From: Actinomycetes bacterium
Lineage (GTDB): Bacteria > Planctomycetota > Phycisphaerae > JAACET01
Length of the DNA: 12,351 bases
Direction of reading: 5' to 3'
Assembly: GCA_030631725.1 (NCBI GenBank)
Contig: DAOVKO010000035.1
Location: 1-12,351 of the forward strand
Part shown: positions 1 through 5,791 of the stretch, piece by piece
Layout: the number at the start of each line of letters is the position of its first letter
Numbering within the stretch: the stretch's first letter is position 1
Made by a program: the position numbers and the translations under genes
The notes under the pieces: model-generated
The model's database searches: none
The model's input: only the letters and a program-made list of their open reading frames with translations
Told to the model about the DNA's origin: nothing

Positions 1-93
1 CAATTCCAGGGCTATGAGCTTGCAGGGGGCCAACTGGCTCAGCTTGTCGCCAAGAACGTTGATGATGCCGGTGGCCACGGACATTTCGTGCAT
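1..93 (-). CDS. hypA: Hydrogenase nickel-incorporation protein HypA (N-terminal 31 codons)
   Basis: Partial gene running off the left edge; only the first 31 codons are present. The protein begins MHEMSVATGII and continues to LIALEL. This is the HypA/HybF start: Met-His-Glu-(Met/Leu)-Ser followed by an amphipathic helix and then a beta strand. In the family, the N-terminal Met1/His2 region (with Glu3) binds Ni(II), and HypA with HypB delivers nickel to the large subunit of [NiFe] hydrogenases. The zinc-binding cysteines of the family lie later and are outside the window. The ATG at 91-93 is preceded by AAGGG with a 7-nt spacer, a good ribosome binding site. It lies 58 bases after the pyk stop on the same strand, so it may share that transcript. 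No hydrogenase gene is visible, so the link to hydrogen metabolism is inferred from the family alone. Confidence 0.82.
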   Translation of the reverse strand, partial: MHEMSVATGIINVLGDKLSQLAPCKLIALEL

Positions 94-128
94 GGGTTGG
101 CCCTTGGGATCATTCCTGTTGAGCTAGT

Positions 129-148
129 ATAGCCGCTGGGAGGGCTAT
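129..148 (-). other. Short perfect hairpin between pyk and hypA
   Basis: A six-base inverted repeat, ATAGCC / GGCTAT, flanks an 8-base loop just past the pyk stop codon. On the minus strand it is not followed by a T-run, so it does not qualify as an intrinsic terminator. It may stabilise the 3' end of pyk mRNA or be a chance match in a 58-base gap. Confidence 0.3.
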
Positions 149-151
149 TGG

Positions 152-1585
152 CTATGGTGGTTTGGTGTAGCCGAGGCAGTGAAGGTGGATGGTGTCGGTG
201 GTGGTGGGAGTGCCGAGAGGGTGGCCGGTGACGACGATGATGCTGTCGCCGGTCTTGGCCCAGCCGTTTTGCGGGGCGAGCTCGTCGATGATGGATAGTA
301 AATCCCTGGAACTGGGGGGCAAATCCATCCGGTAGGGGATTACGCCGTATTGCAGGGCCATGCGACGGCAGACGGCAGGGTTGGAACTGAGGGCGATGAT
401 GGGCACGCCGATGCGGGTCTTGCTGATCAGGCCGGCCGTGCCTCCGCTCTCGCTCCAGACCACCACGAGAGAGCAGCGGGCCTGTTGGGCAATGCGATGG
501 ACGCCGTGGGCCAGGGCGGCCTGGGATCGGGGCAGCAGGTCGAGGTCGAGCCCGGGCGCGGCCGATGGATGCTTGTCCTGGAATTCCTCGCTGACCCGGG
601 CGATGTTCTCGATGGTTCGCACAGCAGCAGCGGGGTTGGCCCCGATGGCGGTCTCGCCGGAAAGCATGACGGCGTCGGCCTGGTCGAAAATGGCGTTGGC
701 TACGTCGGAGACCTCGGCCCGAGTGGGGGTCTGTGAAGAAATCATGCTGGCTAACATCTGGGTGGCGACGATGACGGGTTTGCCGGCTGACTGGCAGCGG
801 CGGATGATGTCCTTCTGGACGAGGGGCACACGGGCCAATTCAATTTCTGCGCCCAGGTCGCCGCGAGCAATCAGGACGGCGGCGGCGGCGGCGATGATGG
901 CGTCGAGGTCATCGAGAGCCTGGGGCTTTTCAATCTTGGCCACGAGCTTGATGTCCGAGCCGGCCGCGCGGAGCCTCTCACGGGCCGCGACAACATCGGC
1001 GGCGCGGCGAACAAAACTCAGGGCCAGGTAGTCCAATTCATTTTTCGCGGCCCAGTCGAGGTCCTCCAGGTCCTTGGGGCTAAGCGAAGGTGCGGCGATG
1101 TCGGTATCGGGCAGATTGATCCCTTGGCCGCTCTTGAGAAGCCCGGAAGATTTGCTCAGGCAGCGAAAAGCACCGGCTGACTTGGAGGTAACCACTGTGG
1201 CGATTTTTCCGTCATTTATGAGCAAACGATCGCCGGGGCGGATGCTGTCAATCAAATCGGGATAGGTTGTAGCCAGAACGTTTGGATCGTTGGGGTCGGC
1301 CTCGGCGGCGAAGACAATCTCCTGATCCGGCTGGATCGCTCGGCCTTTGCCGGGGAAGCAGGCGAGGCGGATCTTGGGCCCGCACAAATCGCCCATCACG
1401 GCGTGGGAGCCTGGCTGAGACTCCGAGGCGGTTCTGATGGCCTGGAGAAAACGCAGGTGCTGGCGGTGATCTCCGTGCGAAAAATTGATCCGCAGCACAT
1501 CGGCGCCGCTGGAGATAAGTTCGGCCACGGCCTCAATGCAATCACAGGCCGGTCCGACAGTAACCACTATCTTGGTCTTTATCAC
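152..1585 (-). CDS. pyk: Pyruvate kinase
   Basis: Catalyses phosphoenolpyruvate + ADP to pyruvate + ATP, the last step of glycolysis, in the cytoplasm. With the GTG start the protein has 477 residues, normal for bacterial pyruvate kinases. Visible motifs in order: KTKIVVTVGPA at 3-13, LRINFSHG at 31-38, DLCGPKIR at 66-73, the catalytic AKIEK around Lys217 with metal ligand Glu219, RGDLG with metal ligand Asp243, and the signature ATQMLASM...TPTRAEVSDVANA...DAVMLSGETA at about 274-313. A C-terminal alpha/beta regulatory domain follows. The reading frame stays open upstream to an ATG at 1708, but those 41 codons lie in a palindromic repeat and look unlike any kinase N-terminus. The GTG at 1583-1585 puts the family's first strand at the start and has AAGGA 11 bases upstream. 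Lys71 replaces the glutamate that supports K+ dependence in muscle-type enzymes, so a K+-independent enzyme is predicted. A promoter at 1827-1856 would give it a long leader containing the repeat. Confidence 0.96.
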   Translation of the reverse strand: MIKTKIVVTVGPACDCIEAVAELISSGADVLRINFSHGDHRQHLRFLQAIRTASESQPGSHAVMGDLCGPKIRLACFPGKGRAIQPDQEIVFAAEADPNDPNVLATTYPDLIDSIRPGDRLLINDGKIATVVTSKSAGAFRCLSKSSGLLKSGQGINLPDTDIAAPSLSPKDLEDLDWAAKNELDYLALSFVRRAADVVAARERLRAAGSDIKLVAKIEKPQALDDLDAIIAAAAAVLIARGDLGAEIELARVPLVQKDIIRRCQSAGKPVIVATQMLASMISSQTPTRAEVSDVANAIFDQADAVMLSGETAIGANPAAAVRTIENIARVSEEFQDKHPSAAPGLDLDLLPRSQAALAHGVHRIAQQARCSLVVVWSESGGTAGLISKTRIGVPIIALSSNPAVCRRMALQYGVIPYRMDLPPSSRDLLSIIDELAPQNGWAKTGDSIIVVTGHPLGTPTTTDTIHLHCLGYTKPP

Positions 1586-1596
1586 CGGGACCGGAA

Positions 1597-1601
1597 TCCT
1601 T
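1597..1601 (-). promoter_or_regulatory. Ribosome binding site fixing the pyk start
   Basis: AAGGA on the minus strand, 11 bases before the GTG at 1585. It supports the GTG over the upstream in-frame ATG at 1708, which lies inside the repeat. Confidence 0.55.
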
Positions 1602-1615
1602 GCAGGGGAAAAGAT

Positions 1616-1868
1616 TAGCCCGAATATTTCACAAGGCTTTTGGTTTTGGCCGGTTATTTTGCCCAGCTTCTGCGTTCTCGGCTCTAAATGTCCTCGACGT
1701 ATAGACATATACGCCTACGGGCATTTAGAACCTGCGGCCTTGAATCTGGGCAAAATCTCTCGGCCAAAACAGTGTGTTATTTCAATCGAGGCCGAAAACA
1801 GTAGTTAACTCATTTACTCTATCTAAATTATAAAAACTTTGGCAAAATCTCGTGAAATATCCGGGCTA
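1616..1868. repeat. Nested fold-back (palindromic) intergenic repeat
   Basis: Fills the gap between the lipoprotein gene and pyk. The outer arms are 20 bases each and match at 18 of 20: TAGCCCGAATATTTCACAAG at 1616-1635 and its inverted partner at 1849-1868. A second arm pair is nested inside, 1643-1666 against 1746-1770, starting GTTTTGGCC and ending TTTTGCCCAG. A third pair is TCTAAATG at 1683-1690 against CATTTAGA at 1722-1729. The centre is CGTATA-GACA-TATACG at 1698-1713. The three inner pairs share one axis near 1706, while the outer pair is centred near 1742, so the right half carries extra sequence. An 11-base piece, GGCAAAATCTC, occurs twice in direct orientation (1749-1759 and 1841-1851). 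It encodes no protein with family features. It resembles a miniature inverted-repeat or REP/BIME-type element. The TAG stop of the lipoprotein gene is its right-hand end. Confidence 0.8.
1827..1856 (-). promoter_or_regulatory. Candidate sigma70-type promoter for pyk
   Basis: Minus-strand -10 box TATAAT (1827-1832), a perfect match, and -35 box TTCACG (1851-1856, 4 of 6), separated by 18 bases. Transcription would start near 1820, giving pyk a leader of about 235 nt that contains the nested palindrome. The -35 box lies within the right outer arm of the repeat. Confidence 0.5.
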
Positions 1869-2351
1869 GCGGGGGACTTCGGACGGCTGGTCGCCTGGTT
1901 GGGGTTCGAGCGGGGCAGCTTCGTCCAATTGGTCCTGGAGGTCCTTAACCGTATCCCGCAGAGTAGAGATAGTGCCTTGCAGCTCGATGATGGCGGCGTT
2001 GAGCTGTTTCTTTTCTTCGATAAGGGCCAGGCTATTTGCAGCGGATCTTGAGAGTTCATCTGAAGCGATCTTATGTTTTTGCTGAGTGTCCGTGTACTTT
2101 TCCCAGAGCTTATCAAACTCAGTTGTCTTGTTCCGGAGGTCATTTTGGGCCTCGCTTAATTGCTGCCGAAGGCGGGCAACAACGGCGAGATGGTCTTTCT
2201 TGGCATCGTCGAGCAAGCGTTTCTGGGTTTGGAGGCTTTGCTTTAGTTCGCGGTGCTGGGCCTGGAGCTCTTCATGCTGCCGCGCGGTTACGCAGGCGCT
2301 TAGAGTTCCAGCCAAAAGGACGGCCCAAATAAGGGCAGGCAGACGTCTCAT
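1866..2351 (-). CDS. Small coiled-coil lipoprotein
   Basis: 161 residues, family not recognised. The N-terminus is a lipoprotein signal: Arg3, a hydrophobic stretch at 5-16, then the lipobox Leu17-Ser-Ala-Cys20, so Cys20 should become the lipidated first residue. Residue +2 is Val, not Asp, which in proteobacterial rules predicts outer-membrane sorting. Residues 24-145 are charged, rich in Gln, Glu, Lys and Leu, with heptad-like spacing and almost no Gly or Pro, so a long coiled coil is expected. The last 15 residues are Pro-rich. ATG at 2351 has GAGG six bases upstream. The gene follows the secretin by 142 bases in the same orientation, so it may serve as a pilotin, a pore-associated spacer or a peptidoglycan spacer for that apparatus; this is inference from position. 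The stop codon is the edge of the fold-back repeat. Confidence 0.8.
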   Translation of the reverse strand: MRRLPALIWAVLLAGTLSACVTARQHEELQAQHRELKQSLQTQKRLLDDAKKDHLAVVARLRQQLSEAQNDLRNKTTEFDKLWEKYTDTQQKHKIASDELSRSAANSLALIEEKKQLNAAIIELQGTISTLRDTVKDLQDQLDEAAPLEPQPGDQPSEVPR

Positions 2352-2422
2352 GATAAGCCTCTATTATGCAGATAGACATGGATCTGAGGATTCAATAAGA
2401 GCAGCCTGGCCAACTCAGTTGA

Positions 2423-2457
2423 GCTTGTCCGCTGCCAAGGCGCGGGCCAGACAAAGC
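2423..2457 (-). other. Imperfect hairpin after the secretin stop
   Basis: On the minus strand GCTT(T)GTC pairs with GACAAGC, with a few further pairs inside, 37-71 bases past the secretin stop. No T-run follows it, so it is not a clear intrinsic terminator. It could be a 3'-end stabiliser. Nothing else convincing was seen in the 142-base gap 2352-2493. Confidence 0.25.
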
Positions 2458-2493
2458 CCCATGCCGCCCAGAGTCGCTGCAAAGAGTTTCCTG

Positions 2494-5400
2494 CTAGCGC
2501 TCACCGAGCTCCGGATGGGTCAGGCCCTGTTCCTCCATCAGATCGATAATCCTGGGGCGCAAGAGAATCAGCATCACATGTTTGTCGTCCTGGGTCATTG
2601 TGCTGCTAAAGAAGCGTTTGAGCCAGGGAATCTTGTTGAGGACGGGGACGCCGGCGTCCATCTTTTGTTCGGTCCTTCGTCTGACCCCGCCGATGAGCAA
2701 GGCTCCGCCGTCAGGGACGCTCACCTGAGTGCTAATACTGGTCCTGTCGATGTAGGGTAGTTGCGTTATGCCCCAGGGGCCAAACCACTCCCAGTCGTCG
2801 GGGACAATGTCGGCGACGAAAGGCAACTTAAAGAGATCGTTAAGAGTCACCTCCACATCGAGGCGGATAAACCTGCGGTCGGGGCTGACTACGCCGCCTA
2901 CATTCAAGGTGGGTCCGAGTGCGAGACGAGCTATTACAAGGCTGTAGCCTACGGCATTATCTTCTATTTCGACGTCCACGTCCGCGACATACCAAATGTC
3001 CCGGCCGACATAGATATGGGCCGATCCGGCGTTTTCAAAAGTAACCCTCGGAGCCATCAAGGTAGTGGCCTGCCTGGAAGCCTGGGTGGCCCGGATGAGG
3101 AAATCGACTTCGAGAGCATCCAGGAAAGAGCCGGCAATAGTAAGACCCGTAACCTCCGCGCCGATACTTCCCTGTATGCCAGTCTTGGCAGGGCCAGTCC
3201 AGTTCGCGCTGCCCTGCATGCCGATCATAGGGTTGAAATATTCGACGCGCTGGCCGGGGTAACCGGCCAGGGTGACGGGCCTCCAGGACGGACCGCCCCA
3301 GTTTCCTTGGGGACGGAGATAGAGATCGAAGTCTACGCCGATGTCTTCGAGGAAATTGTCGGTGACGTAAATGAATCTGGGCTCAACCGATATCTGTATG
3401 GGCCTGCTATCGCGGATCTGTCTTAGCATGTCGCGAATCTTGGCGTGTATGTCGGCGGTCTGGTAGATGAGCAGCTTGGTGCCCCAGATATAGGAGGTCC
3501 CTGGACCGCCGTTCTCCTGCCAGGAGTCCGGTTCTACAAGTTGGATAAAGATCAGGATGTCCTCGATGAGTCCCTCGCGTATCTCCTCGGCGTCGGCCTG
3601 GCCACCACGACCACGGTCTCGTCCGCCACGGTCCCTCCCACTACGGTCTCGGCCGCCACCGTCTCGGGCGCCACCGTCTCGGCCGCCACCGTCTCGGCCG
3701 TCATCGCCGCCGGGCTCATACTGCGGGCCTCCACGCCTGTCGATGGTCTCAACGAGCAAGTCAGCGATTTCGTAGGCCACTATTTTGAGCTCGGCAGCGA
3801 GGTCCTCGGAAGTAGCAATGACGATGATACCATCGTCAATGCCGTAGGAAACAGTGGTGCCGCCATAAATGCCGCTCGATGAGAGACTGCTGAGGATGGC
3901 TTTGAGGGCTCGTTTGAGGGAGACGTTGTGTAGTTGGATGGAGACGAGGGTATCTTCCTCAATTCCAGCAGTAGTCAGCGACTCCCAGTTGGGGACTATA
4001 TTGAGGCCGGATTTCGCCCGCAGATCATCAAAGACCTCGGATAGGGGAGTCTCCTGGTAATCAAAACGAGGATAGCGGACGTCCAACTGCCTGCTAGCCT
4101 CCATATTCTCGGGAGTATCCTGGGCGATTCCGGTATAGGCTCTCGAACGGCGTCTGGAAATGGCCGGCCAGTTAGGGTCCCAGGTCAGATCGCGGTCGAT
4201 AGGCTTGCTGACCTCGCGGATATTGTGAATGGCCTGTTGGTATTCGGTCTCTGCGCTACTTTCAATGTCCTGGGTTTTGAGCAGCCAGATCTCGTCCTGA
4301 AGCCAACCGGACAGCTTCCTGGCGTCGGGGTTGTTGGGGTCGATGTTGAGAACCTGGATGTAGCGGTCCAAGGCCAGTTGGTACTTGCGATCTTGAATAA
4401 AGGTGGTGCCCTGGGAGAAGAGTTGCTTTACTCGTTCCTTTCGTCGCTGTTGGGCTCTGAGCTGGGCCTCGGTGGCGAGAGCCTGGGCCTGGACTCGCCG
4501 CTGCTCGGCCTGTGCGGCCTGGTATATGCGTTCTTGCTTGTTAATGTAGGCGAGCTTGGCCTGACCGGTCGTATGCATCAGGGCCATATCCGCGGACGGC
4601 AAGATGGATTGGTTGTTTGCAAGTGTATCCTGGGCGTCGCGAACGATCCTGCGGGCTTCGGCGAACTTGTGCTGCTGGATCAACTTCTCGGCGCGGTCCA
4701 TAGCTATCTTGTGCTGGAAGGTAATCTGCCCCTTAATAATCCGCCGGCGTTTGACTTCCGTAGCGATAAGAGTGTCTCCGGGACCTGGGGTGGTTACACG
4801 GCGGGGGGTCTGAGCTTGGTCGGGCTCAGTCGCGACAGGCCGAAGCTGGGTGGGGGGGGGAACTTCCACAACCGGCTCAAGCTGTTCGTCCCCAGGGACA
4901 GGTTCAATAACGATAGTGGCGGTTTCATCGGGCGCCTGGAGGAAGGGTTGCTGAGGAAGCTTGGCTCTTTTCTGGGCGATCTTCTTGAGATATTTCTGTG
5001 GTTTGCCACGATTCCAGAAACCCAAATCAACTCCAGATTCGATAACGGTTTTGAAACCTTTGTCGGCCTGGTCAAGCCGACCGGCCTTGTAATCTCTGAC
5101 GCTCTTGGCGAAGAGGTCGTTCATTTGGCGTACGAACTGCTTTCGGCGGGCTTCAATTTCTGTCAGCGTGGATTTGATCCTGCTCTGAGCGGCGGGGTCC
5201 AGGCGTGGGGACTTTAGGGCCTGCTCGAGTTTTTGTCGCGCAGCCACAAAGTCGTTCTGCTTTGCGAGCAGTTCAGCCTCGGCGATGCGCTGGCGAATTT
5301 CGCCGGCCTTCTCCAGAGCATAGTCGGCCTTTCGGATCAGATGCTTGAGGCGGTCTTTATCGGCGGGGCTAAGCTGGGCAGGCTTGATCTGGTCGAGAGT

Positions 5401-5559
5401 TTCCTTGGCGGTGATGTAGTCCCTGGCATCAATCTGTTGTGCGGCTTTATCGAGTAAGCCGCGGGAATCCTGAGCCAGTAGCGTAGTGCTGGACAAGCCC
5501 AAAAACCAGATTGCCCCCAACAAAAGACCTAAGCGATTTCTAAACGGATGGCTAAACAC
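2494..5559 (-). CDS. PilQ/GspD-type secretin (outer-membrane pore) with TPR-like N-terminus
   Basis: 1021 residues. The N-terminus is a Sec signal peptide (hydrophobic 10-28, likely cleavage after about Gln30). Residues 35-445 are helical and charged, with TPR-like pairs, for example around 383-412. At 495-585 lies an STN/secretin N-domain (PLSEVFDDLRAKSGLNIV ... VSLKRALKAIL ... IIVIAT). At about 593-715 lies a second N-domain of the YDVRDLL type (YEIADLL ... PDSW ... LLIYQT). A Gly-Arg-Asp repeat tract (617-653) interrupts it. The C-terminal secretin domain spans about 718-1005 and has the family hallmarks VPDGGALLIGGV at 948-959 and VPVLNKIPWLKRFF at 971-984. Secretins form the outer-membrane channel for type IV pili or type II secretion. 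The start is GTG with AGGAGG seven bases upstream. It follows the pilMN, pilO-like and FN3-like genes, so PilQ is the best functional analogue. It has a promoter of its own at 5687-5715. Confidence 0.92.
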   Translation of the reverse strand: MFSHPFRNRLGLLLGAIWFLGLSSTTLLAQDSRGLLDKAAQQIDARDYITAKETLDQIKPAQLSPADKDRLKHLIRKADYALEKAGEIRQRIAEAELLAKQNDFVAARQKLEQALKSPRLDPAAQSRIKSTLTEIEARRKQFVRQMNDLFAKSVRDYKAGRLDQADKGFKTVIESGVDLGFWNRGKPQKYLKKIAQKRAKLPQQPFLQAPDETATIVIEPVPGDEQLEPVVEVPPPTQLRPVATEPDQAQTPRRVTTPGPGDTLIATEVKRRRIIKGQITFQHKIAMDRAEKLIQQHKFAEARRIVRDAQDTLANNQSILPSADMALMHTTGQAKLAYINKQERIYQAAQAEQRRVQAQALATEAQLRAQQRRKERVKQLFSQGTTFIQDRKYQLALDRYIQVLNIDPNNPDARKLSGWLQDEIWLLKTQDIESSAETEYQQAIHNIREVSKPIDRDLTWDPNWPAISRRRSRAYTGIAQDTPENMEASRQLDVRYPRFDYQETPLSEVFDDLRAKSGLNIVPNWESLTTAGIEEDTLVSIQLHNVSLKRALKAILSSLSSSGIYGGTTVSYGIDDGIIVIATSEDLAAELKIVAYEIADLLVETIDRRGGPQYEPGGDDGRDGGGRDGGARDGGGRDRSGRDRGGRDRGRGGQADAEEIREGLIEDILIFIQLVEPDSWQENGGPGTSYIWGTKLLIYQTADIHAKIRDMLRQIRDSRPIQISVEPRFIYVTDNFLEDIGVDFDLYLRPQGNWGGPSWRPVTLAGYPGQRVEYFNPMIGMQGSANWTGPAKTGIQGSIGAEVTGLTIAGSFLDALEVDFLIRATQASRQATTLMAPRVTFENAGSAHIYVGRDIWYVADVDVEIEDNAVGYSLVIARLALGPTLNVGGVVSPDRRFIRLDVEVTLNDLFKLPFVADIVPDDWEWFGPWGITQLPYIDRTSISTQVSVPDGGALLIGGVRRRTEQKMDAGVPVLNKIPWLKRFFSSTMTQDDKHVMLILLRPRIIDLMEEQGLTHPELGER
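3601..3711 (-). repeat. 15-bp tandem repeat encoding Gly-Arg-Asp tract in the secretin
   Basis: On the minus strand the unit GGCCGAGACGGTGGC (Gly-Arg-Asp-Gly-Gly) is repeated about three times almost perfectly, with one unit carrying a single base change. It then degenerates into Arg-Asp-Arg/Gly units. It encodes residues 617-653, a flexible charged low-complexity tract with no hydrophobic residues between two parts of an N-domain. All changes keep the frame. Such tracts can change length by slippage. Confidence 0.85.
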
Positions 5560-5680
5560 AACACGCCCTCCTGGTAAGACACAAAAGACATCGGTAAATC
5601 AGTGAGCTCCACAACGAGCCGGGAACATCCGCCAGCCGGGGCAAGGCTCTTTCTCCAAGCGGCTCTGGGCTGCCGAAGGT
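5560..5680 (-). other. Long, possibly structured 5' leader of the secretin gene
   Basis: If transcription starts near 5680 from the promoter at 5687-5715, the secretin mRNA has a leader of about 120 nt. It contains GAGCCG pairing with CGGCTC about 40 nt later, enclosing a smaller AGCC/GGCT hairpin, and ends in a strong AGGAGG. It does not match a riboswitch consensus that I recognise; the c-di-GMP-I consensus was compared by eye and did not fit. A 75-codon open frame across the region has no coding character. Confidence 0.4.
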
Positions 5681-5686
5681 CGTAGC

Positions 5687-5715
5687 AGTATAACCATAGT
5701 CAAGCCAACTCACAA
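5687..5715 (-). promoter_or_regulatory. Sigma70-type promoter for the secretin gene
   Basis: Minus-strand -35 TTGTGA (5710-5715) and -10 TATACT (5687-5692), five of six matches at the -10, with the ideal 17-base spacer. It lies in the 232-base gap before the secretin and would start transcription near 5680. It suggests that the secretin and the lipoprotein can be expressed apart from the inner-membrane genes. Confidence 0.6.
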
Positions 5716-5791
5716 GCAATAAGTGGAAAATTCCGGATGACGCACAAGCTTTTTTCCGTTCCATCGGGGCAAGAGGCACTTTTGGCAGCCG

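Noticed and set aside
360..1031. 223-codon plus-strand frame opposite pyk
   Set aside because: The opposite strand is an unmistakable pyruvate kinase; the plus-strand product is a low-complexity Ala/Arg/Ser-rich shadow.
3601..3711. Possible CRISPR-like array
   Set aside because: The units are 15 bp, directly adjacent with no spacers, and keep a coding frame.
3552..3752. Repeat-rich Thr/Val/Glu frame at the 15-bp repeat, considered as a separate small gene
   Set aside because: Any frame of a 15-bp repeat stays open; only the secretin frame joins recognisable domains on both sides.
4225..5217. 330-codon open frame on the plus strand
   Set aside because: It is antisense to the TPR-like half of the secretin, has no family motif, and the minus-strand frame carries a signal peptide, ribosome binding site and secretin hallmarks. 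It is a codon-bias shadow.
5560..5680. c-di-GMP riboswitch in the secretin leader
   Set aside because: The conserved core of the GEMM motif is not found; only generic stems are visible.
5552..5779. 75-codon minus-strand frame over the secretin leader
   Set aside because: It overlaps the secretin start and ends in a Cys/Arg-rich run with no ribosome binding site or family features. The region is better explained as promoter and leader.
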